Assembly: GCF_029784155.1 (NCBI RefSeq) | Contig: NC_073691.1 | Coordinates: 92,803,617-92,867,616, forward strand | DNA: 64,000 bases | DNA from: Uranotaenia lowii | Lineage: Eukaryota > Arthropoda > Insecta > Diptera > Culicidae | Direction of reading: 5' to 3' | Made by a program: the position numbers and the translations under genes | The notes under the pieces: model-generated | Database searches by the model: none | Told to the model about the DNA's origin: nothing | What the model saw: the letters and a program-made list of their open reading frames with translations, nothing else | Part shown: positions 56,769 through 64,000 of the stretch, one piece after another | How positions within the stretch are numbered: position 1 is the stretch's first letter | Layout of the letters: the number at the start of each line of letters is the position of its first letter

Positions 56769-58539
56769 CCCGAATAGCAAAGACCATGATTAATACCATA
56801 ACCCAACGGTATTATTCAATTTAACAATAAACTTCATCCTAATTTCAAAATCTTCAACAACCTTCTAAAATTTTGAAACCTCCATGGTTTTCAAAGTAAC
56901 CGCGAAATGTATCGTCAATTCATGACGCTTCACAGTTGACGAATCTATCAGAAGCATGGTATAACAGCAATTAACTTATGATTTTTATTTTTACAGTGAA
57001 CTTCATGGTAAAAAGAAAATCCATACCAAAACAAATATTGGTAAGCTTTCCCGATCAGGAGAGCATATCAAAATAATAACTCAAACGTATCTCACCCAGA
57101 TATTTACATCTGATTCAGATATAATTAAGTACTCTAAATTTTCGATTTTAAGTTTCTCCAATCTTTATTATATCTTATTCTGATTGACAGACTTGAAAGG
57201 GGTTGTGCTCATTTTCAATGATAAAGATTTTTTTCGGATTGTCCTAAAATAAAATGATTATATCTTATTTTGATATACGAACTACTTTTTATGAAACACG
57301 GACATCGAAGTCAACGGCCCAAACCGTGCATTAATGAGTTTCGCTCAGCAGATTCATAAAATTGAATCAAATCTTTGGAGTACCAAAAATGGAGCATGAT
57401 TTTAGCAAATAGTGTGGGTTACTATCATTCCACTAGAAATTTTTCTCGAAGCATTCATATCTTGATAAGTTATAATTTTGATAAGATTTGTTCTGCCTAA
57501 TATCAAACTATGCTATCTGAACCAGATATAATCTTGATAGGAGCATATCAAAAACTGATATAATTTAGTTATGATCGTATAGATTTTTTGATATAATTTG
57601 AGATATTTTAACATCCTACGAGTACCGAGTTATAACTAATTTAGATAGAAAAAAAATTAGTATCAAAATATCTCATTTTGATATAATTTTGTTTTTCCCT
57701 CCTGATCGGGTTTGCTTTTCAAACCTACTTTCAATTTTTCGTGTAATCGTTTTTCAACCTGAAGGCTAAAATAAATTTTTCGTGTTCAGATTTTGTTTAC
57801 GCGCCATTTATCCGGACAGCTTTTGTGGTCGACAATTTTAAAACCAAAATTCCTTCGGTGAGTACTTTGCAAAACTCATTTAGTTCTTTTTTAATTACAA
57901 TTTTTGTTTCTTTTGTTCTAGGAGCTGATACAAAGTCGGTCCAGCCGGATACATCGAACGAGGATATAGCGACGGTCGGATGAGGATGGAGTCAATTTTT
58001 ATGCTCAGGCATCCAAACATGCTTGGAAAAAACTGGGGAAAATCTATTCTATCTATTTCAGAAAGAGGTAAAGTAAACTAAAAAGTAAAATGTAATTAAA
58101 TTTGTTTTAATAAAAGTATCGATTAAAATTTTTGATTTGTAAAAATTATCCGAAAACCCCCCTATCTATGAAAATATGAATAATTGTCCACCATGAAATT
58201 ATACAGTCAACACATATTAAATATCAATGAAAATTCATTGGAGGACAATAAATTTCACAGTTCCTGTTAGAAAAACTGGATGATCAAATAACCATCGACT
58301 TTATAGTTTTGTGTTTTCAAATGTATGGAAAAAAGTTGATTTTTTCATTGTTAAGTTGCTTAACAACCCCCTTTTTTCATGGCAATTTTTGCCGAAACCA
58401 TGAATATTATAGTCAAAAACATTGAATTTGACAATGCATTCATGGTTTCAATACCATGATATTCATATCATCAACCATAAAACCCACGGTGGAGTGAAAA
58501 TGGAATTCATGGTTTTTTCACCTTACTTTTCTATTCGGG
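56769..58539. mobile_element. TIR element inserted in LINE ORF2
   Basis: Ends CCCGAATAG inverted, with CATGA-type similarity further in, and a 2-bp GA duplication (56767-56768 and 58540-58541). Removing it restores the LINE reading frame exactly, which fixes the boundaries. 1,771 bp, non-coding, with another TIR element inside. Confidence 0.75.
57050..57710. mobile_element. CCCGATCAGGAG-ended MITE
   Basis: 661 bp with inverted ends CCCGATCAGGAG and an interior rich in GATAT/ATATC motifs in both orientations. TTT flanks both sides and may be the target duplication. Confidence 0.7.
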
Positions 58540-58541
58540 GA

Positions 58542-59594
58542 AGAACCTATAGGCAATATATTTCTCACAGCTCTGGTCAGTTGCTCAGGAGAAATGGATC
58601 CCGTTGTAAAAATGCTAGAGAACTTCACGGCAAATAGATCACAAATTTCGGGATCAGAGTTCACTGTGTCGCTGTTCAGGAACATGTGAGACGGAAGCCC
58701 TGATTCTCTCCGCTGATTTTTCACGTGCTTCCAAAAAGATTTCGGACTTCTCTTGAAATTCTGTTGTAACCGTTTAATATAATTCTGGTAGCAACGCTTA
58801 CTGGCTTTCTTATAGGCAGAATTCAATTTGCGATATATGTCCTTAGTGTAGAGGGACTTGTGCTTGTTGTAGTTGCGTAGTGCGCGCTGCTTGGCCGTCT
58901 TAAGTTTCCGAAGACTTCCAGTAACCCAGGGGGTCCGTAGATTGGTAGCCGTGCTGCGTTTCGGCACATGACGATCGATGATATAATTCAGGATGTTCGC
59001 AAACGTCTCGGCAGCTGCATTGGGATTAGAGAAATCGAGCTCAACCATTTCAAACCAGGTAGATTGAAGCATCGGTGACTTCATGAGTATGTCGTCTGCC
59101 GGAGAGCAAATCGAGCTTACTTTAGAGAGGCAGAGCGAAAAAGATTCAGCTAAAGCCAGGTCTCCAGAACGGTCAGGGGGCACCTACACTACGCACAAGT
59201 AGAATTTCCGATCTCCGAAATCAATGCGAATCCAAACAAGTTCTAAATTGTCCCAGGAATCGTCTTCAATTGGCTGAGCTGAAAACGTAGATTTCACGGC
59301 GAGTAACACTCTACCACCAATAGACTTTTTGCTGTTACGAGGACTACGGTTGCACCGGAACACTGCGTAATCTGGGCCGATAATCTGACTATAGAGGGTC
59401 CGGTCGTTGAGCCGGGTTTCGGCGAAGGCAATGACGTCGTAGCAGGAACACGAAGTCGCCAACAAGTAGTCAATCAAACAACTATTAACACCACCGACGT
59501 TCTGGTAGAAAATGTTGAAGCGTTCGGGCGAATCCAACGTAGCGCGGGATCGATGATCACTGGAAAGGTAAATTCCATCACGCGGGAAAAACAC
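58542..59594 (-). pseudogene. LINE ORF2, endonuclease and linker part
   Basis: 59187-59594 encodes an APE-type endonuclease start (FNIFYQNVGGVNS, AFAETRLND). A single in-frame TAG at 59184-59186 interrupts it, then the linker continues (PKSFWKHVKNQRRESGLPSH) to the TIR insertion. The endonuclease lacks its C-terminal catalytic half, so an internal deletion is likely. Confidence 0.75.
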
Positions 59595-60854
59595 TTAGTG
59601 ATATCATCCCGCATAATCAATTACAATATATAGAGAATATTCTATATTGTCTCTAAACGTTATCGTTTATTGTAAAGTGAACAGTATATGTACAATTACA
59701 CAGACCATATTAACAATCTGTATTATGATTATCTGTTAAAGTACCATATGGGGAAAGGGCTGTTAAGCATGTTTACCATTCAAAAAGAGCGATTTTTTCG
59801 AACAAATATTTCATGCTACATTATTGGATACGGTTAAAATATCATCCACTTTTGGCGAGCAAAACAATCTACCTGAATGTTCTAGCTACGTTGGAATACA
59901 AAATCATAGATTTCATCAACTTCAATGGATATAGTTTGCTTATAGTAGTTTGTAGTAAAAATAACGCTCAATCATACGTTCCGCATATTGTAAAATATTT
60001 TTAAAAAGAGCTTCCCTGTACCATAACCAATATAGTTCCAATTCTTTCCCACAAAAAATAAAATAAAATTAAAAAATTTAAATGTTGAGATTTTTATTTT
60101 TTATTTCTGATATTATACATGGATTATACAATCTTACCTATTTGTGCAGATCTGCATTGTTCAGCCTTTCAGTAGATTTTTTTTCCGCTCTCCGCTCAGC
60201 AGAGATCTTTGTTTCTGTAATTTCATTAGTTTTATTTAATCTCACTAGTTTTTATCGATAATATAATATAGTTTTACTTACTTTTCGCGTTCTGTGTGTT
60301 TTTCTCAGCGTGATTCTTTTTTTTCGGAGCCATTTTGAACACAGTTTTCAGTTCCGAACCTGGCGTGGGGTTGCCGACACAAATTTTAACGAAGTGAAGT
60401 GAAAATTAGCAGATGCTGAACCCAAGAGCGAAAAAATGCATAAGCTCACAACTACATCTTAAAATAACAATATTAGTTATTATCCGCAAGAGGTGAAATG
60501 ATAACGACTTGTCTAACTCATACAATGTTGTCAATGTTGTTTTTTTTTTTAATTTAATGTCTAATGCTAAGAAAATATAAGGAAACTTTGTCGTACACTG
60601 TTAGAGTCCTGGATAAGGTCCAGAGACAATATTCAAAGGTTGCAAATTTTTATTCTCTTATTATACTATACTTACTAAATCATATATCATATTGTCACTG
60701 TCACTGATACGATCCTGTCATAATTTATTGAGGTAATAAAATTTTGAACATGTATAATGAAATGATACTTGGAAGATATTTCATACTGGTACTGCTACCA
60801 ATATATTAAGTTAATAGTTAGTACTATATCCCCAACTGTTTTTAATTATGCGGG
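59595..60854. other. AT-rich part of the LINE, no ORF1 seen
   Basis: An ORF1 would be expected here, between the 5' repeats and ORF2, but no frame over 63 residues exists. The stretch is probably eroded or inserted DNA. Confidence 0.4.
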
Positions 60855-60865
60855 ATACTTGCCAG

Positions 60866-61112
60866 GCCGTGATCGTCTAGTGCTACAGGAAGCCACCAGC
60901 GTACCCAGATGGAAATTTTTTATACTGAACCCTAGACGTTCCCCTTCCCTCTCCTAAATTAAATTATAATCTAACAGTTGAGTCGCCGCGACTATTACGG
61001 CTCCCCCTTCTACTAACATAGATAAGTTAAGTGATACACTCGGCAAAATGAAACTTTGTAAGTAAAATGCCTTAATAAACAAAACTTTGATTAAAAAAAA
61101 AAAAAAAAAAAA
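60866..61112 (+). mobile_element. Short 5'-truncated retroposon with poly-A
   Basis: 247 bp ending AATAAACAAAACTTTGATT plus about 20 A, flanked by ATACTTGCCAG at 60855-60865 and 61115-61125. Probably the 3' end of another LINE family. Confidence 0.85.
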
Positions 61113-61125
61113 TCATACTTGCCAG

Positions 61126-61660
61126 AAAGCGCTGGCTGGAGAACCCCTTCGCCACAGACGAACTCAGGGCCGGAACGACTGATGACGCTGGCAGGAAACA
61201 GCGCGAAAGAGTCGAAGGGCTTAGGGGTCTCCGTAGTTCCTAGTTCGTTGCGTCCCGGTGCTGGAGGCCCGGAAGTAGTCGTAGGATTTACAAGGTTCGG
61301 AAGATCTAGCGGGATGCATCTGTGCCGGAACGGAAACAGGATACGCGAATGGCAAGTTCAAGACATAAACTGGTACTTGCCTGTAAAAGAGGCCTGGAGA
61401 ACCCCGTCACCTCCAACGAACTCAGGGCCAGGACGACTGATGACGTAGGCAGAAAACAGCGCGACTGAGTCGAAGGGCTGCGGGGTCTCCAAAAGGCTCG
61501 AATCGATGCGTCCTGGTGCTGAAACCCAAGTAGAGGCTGAAGATGCAGGCTGGAGAACCTCGTCGCCACAGTCGAACTCAGGGCTCGGACGACTGATGAC
61601 GCTGGCTGGAATCTGCGCGACTGAGTCGAGGGGCTCAGAGGTCTCCCAAGTGCCTAGCTA
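61126..61660 (-). repeat. Tandem 5' untranslated units of the LINE
   Basis: Three diverged copies of a GC-rich unit containing GGCTGGAGAACC, GAACTCAGGGC and GACTGATGACG, starting near 61130, 61390 and 61548. Repeated 5' units carrying internal promoters are known in several LINE families; that role is inferred here. Confidence 0.65.
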
Positions 61661-61792
61661 GTTGCGTCCCAGTGTAGAGACCCAACAAGTAGTAGCTAAT
61701 CCTTTCTGAACCGGTGAAGCTTCGCAATACAATCTCAAGAGAGCTGAGGTCTCATCGTCGTTATCAGCTGAAGTGGGAGCCAGATGATTCCA

Positions 61793-62750
61793 GAACTAGG
61801 GATAAGAATGCGACTGCGAACAGATTCCAGAGCATCGCCTTTGAGACAACGCTGGAGGCGTAGTAAATTTTCAGCTTGGTTGTACCCGCATGCTAGCGTA
61901 GTAGTAGTAAAAGTGCTGATGAAAACAGGCCAGTCAGCTGGGTTCCCAGTAAAGGTAGGGAGGTCTCGAGCTATGACCTGGCAGGCAGCTAACTGCGATG
62001 GTGTGGGCGTATAATCTGCCATAACTTGAGCAAAATTAATGTATTCATTTGGGCAACTCCCCAGCTGTTTAATCAGTGACTCGTGGGGCTCATAGAGTTG
62101 TTCAGTTGGCAAGCATTTATTAGGAGTGGTCTTACCTGGTTTCTCGGTGAGAGGGGGTAGAAGTGGCAAAAATGCACCCACCAAACTGGAAGGGTGGGGT
62201 TTATTCTCACGATTTGCTGGATTCTCCGGGTTGTCAGTTGTCGTGGTGGGAACAGGAGTAGGCGAGTTTTGACGGGCTGATTCCAAAACATGATCTTGTT
62301 TCGGACGTTGGTTTAGAGCCAAACATACTGTGAGTAGCTGACACAAGACTTCTACGTCCGGTTTTGAATTCGACGATTCACGTTTTTCTGCTTCCGGAAT
62401 CCTGGTTAATACTCCACCTATTGGTGCAGGCTGTTGCTTTGTCGCTGTGTTCGATTGTAGAACATTCTCCAGATTGAGGGTCAAAACTATTCCGTGGAGT
62501 TAGCTTCCCGTTCCAGTTGAATTCTTTCCTTTGTACTTCAGTTGATGACAATCCTTGAATGACAGAAGCAATTCCAGGACTGGGAAGGATTGGACCGTCA
62601 GGCGAGTTTTCAGTTGATGAGATTTGATCTAGCCATTCCGCGGTAATTTGACGGCTGATTCGACTTCGGACACTTGATTCGTCTTCTTCACTGATCGTAG
62701 ATTGTAGGAGTTTATATCGTGTGTCAACTAGATTCTTTTCGGCCTGAATA
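61793..62750 (-). pseudogene. BEL/Pao gag N-terminal part
   Basis: Two overlapping frames (61793-62484 and 62378-62750) with a frameshift near 62480. FTGNPADWPVFISTF and NLLRLQRCLKGDALE are typical of Pao gag; NLVDTRYKLLQS upstream belongs to its coiled region. Confidence 0.8.
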
Positions 62751-63867
62751 CCCAAGCAACCAGAATTCCCTTAAAAAGGTTCCATAGAAGCTTAATGAGC
62801 TCTCGTTTGTGTCTGAACAGAATGCTAATCGGCCCAAAATTTAAGTTCTTAAAGCTACTTTCAAGTTCGTTTAGGTGGCTGTAGAGAACGCTATTCAGCT
62901 TCTAAGAGAATGTCAAGAAACTTCTACGCGCCGAAAAAAAATCCGAGTGACAGATTGCTCTGACAACCACATGTCAGATTGCTAGGTTGCCGGTCTATCA
63001 TGGTCTATCTCATTGATTTTGATTATATTGTTTTGATTACAAAAGCTGCTTACACGCCTAGAGAATTGAACCGCTGCTCTCTAGGTTGCAATGAAACTCA
63101 CCAGCCTCTCGACCAATCCATCAATAGCCAATTGCCACTGTAATGATTAGTATTTAAACTTAATGTCATTTGAGATGATTGAGTGGGTTGGTCAATAGAA
63201 GGTACCTTATTTCGTTCAAAGGACTTTCAGTACACAATATGAATCAAAACAAAAATTCGCATCATCAAAATTTATTCGAATATCTTATTTAACATTCATA
63301 AGAAAAATTCGAAAAAATCTTGAATTCCATTTGTAAATATCAGTACAGATATAAACAAAACAAATACCATGACAAAATATATAGGTTCTTTAAAACACCT
63401 TCAAGTATCTTAATGGTGCGCCTTAGAATGTTACGCGAACGTTATCGACCTTCTTGAAAAACATTTATGACATGTCGCTTAGAATTCCGATATAGGTTCT
63501 TTAAAACACCTTCAAGTATCTTAATGGTGCGCTTTAGAATGTTACGCGAACGTTATCGACCTTCTTGAAAAACATTTTTGACATGTCGCTTAGATTTCCC
63601 ATATAGGTTCTTTAAAACACCTTCAAGTATCATAATGGTGCGTTTTGGAATGTTACGCGAACGTTATCGACCTTCTTGAAAGAAGTTCCATTGAAAGCGC
63701 CTAGAAGTTCTGTTATCGATAGTTTAACCTTTCAAAGGGCGATGGAAGTTCCTGAGTAACTTTTACGCGACAAGAGTCACCTGAAGTTCCCGTAAAACAT
63801 TTTTTCAGCCAAATGTGAACTTCGGAGTTCCATCTTTAAGTAAAAACGCGACTTTTGGTTGCTTGGG
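62751..63867. mobile_element. TIR element CCCAAGCAACC, TA duplication
   Basis: 1,117 bp, inverted ends CCCAAGCAACCA, TA on both sides (62749-62750 and 63868-63869), inserted in BEL gag. No coding capacity. Confidence 0.85.
63380..63690 (+). repeat. 111-bp tandem repeat, three copies
   Basis: Copies start at 63380, 63491 and 63602 with TATAGGTTCTTTAAAACACC and are nearly identical. They lie inside the TA-flanked TIR element, close to its right end. Confidence 0.9.
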
Positions 63868-63869
63868 TA

Positions 63870-64000
63870 GCTTCTAGACGGATATCTAGCGCTCTCTGCT
63901 CAAGTTCTCGATTCTCAGCTAGATGTTGCAGTTGCAGTTGAATTTTTTTTGAGCGCGTACCCGATGATGTTGCACCACTCCGAACGCTAATAGCTGCAAG
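63870..64000 (-). pseudogene. BEL/Pao gag extreme N-terminal part
   Basis: A short open stretch rich in charged residues with QLQLQHLAENRELEQRA, continuing past the window edge. It joins the gag frame at 62750 when the TIR element is removed. Confidence 0.6.

Larger units (their letters stand above)
55173..61792 (-). mobile_element. Jockey/CR1-like LINE
   Basis: About 6.6 kb, minus strand, with repeated 5' untranslated units (61126-61660), endonuclease and RT frames, and a short 3' tail. A 3-bp GAA repeat flanks it (55170-55172 and 61793-61795), and BEL gag is continuous across it. An ORF1 is not visible. It is disrupted by a stop and by inserted elements. Confidence 0.75.
42983..64000 (-). 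mobile_element. BEL/Pao retrotransposon remnant, heavily interrupted
   Basis: Gag pieces at 63870-64000, 61793-62750, 54913-55172 and 47367-47919, protease and RT at 45147-46984, and RNase H with linker at 42983-43523 are in the right order and orientation for one BEL/Pao element. They join up when the intervening insertions are removed. Integrase and the 3' LTR are missing, and the 5' end runs off the window. Several frameshifts and stops show it is old. Confidence 0.8.

Overview
The window looks like a transposon-dense insect chromosome, most likely a mosquito or related dipteran. That is inferred from a mosquito-type DD37E Tc1/mariner element, an integrin alpha first exon of insect type, and the mix of Ty3/Gypsy, BEL/Pao and Jockey/CR1-like elements. 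Nothing bacterial is present. Only one ordinary host gene is recognisable: the first coding exon of an alpha-integrin (12628-12854, minus strand). Its later exons must lie below position 1, so 1-12627 is probably its first coding intron. That stretch holds an apparently intact nine-exon P-element-like THAP transposase gene (1342-5469, minus), two oppositely oriented arrays of a 13-bp satellite, a CT-rich minisatellite and a small MITE.

From 13.8 kb onward the sequence is mostly non-coding DNA and transposable elements. 13836-14719 is a Transib-like element whose two ends read as a heptamer-23-nonamer and a heptamer-12-nonamer, the layout of RAG recombination signals. 21615-42382 is one Tc1/mariner (DD37E) element enlarged to 20.8 kb by nested insertions: a poly-A-tailed retroposon and a long GT microsatellite in its 5' part, then a Ty3/Gypsy element (24299-42180, plus strand). 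That element's pol gene is interrupted by a TIR element (28831-41831), which itself carries a second, 12-kb Ty3/Gypsy element (29543-41615, minus strand) with 2,026-bp LTRs. The second element has gag and pol in different frames joined by a textbook -1 frameshift signal.

42983-64000 is the wreck of a BEL/Pao element on the minus strand. Its gag, protease, RT and RNase H pieces can be followed across at least five later insertions: a Transib-like foldback (43529-45141), a LINE tail (46985-47366), a TIR complex with further nested foldbacks (47922-54910), a 6.6-kb LINE (55173-61792) and a TA-flanked TIR element (62751-63867). Many insertions could be bounded to the base because the interrupted reading frame and a target-site duplication agree.

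The elements do not cooperate as a pathway. The window records successive invasions, and the nesting gives relative ages: BEL/Pao and the Tc1 element are old and broken, Gypsy-1 is young (one difference seen between its 189-bp LTRs), and Gypsy-2 is youngest (its LTRs looked identical where compared). All boundaries and alignments were read by eye; no database search was possible.
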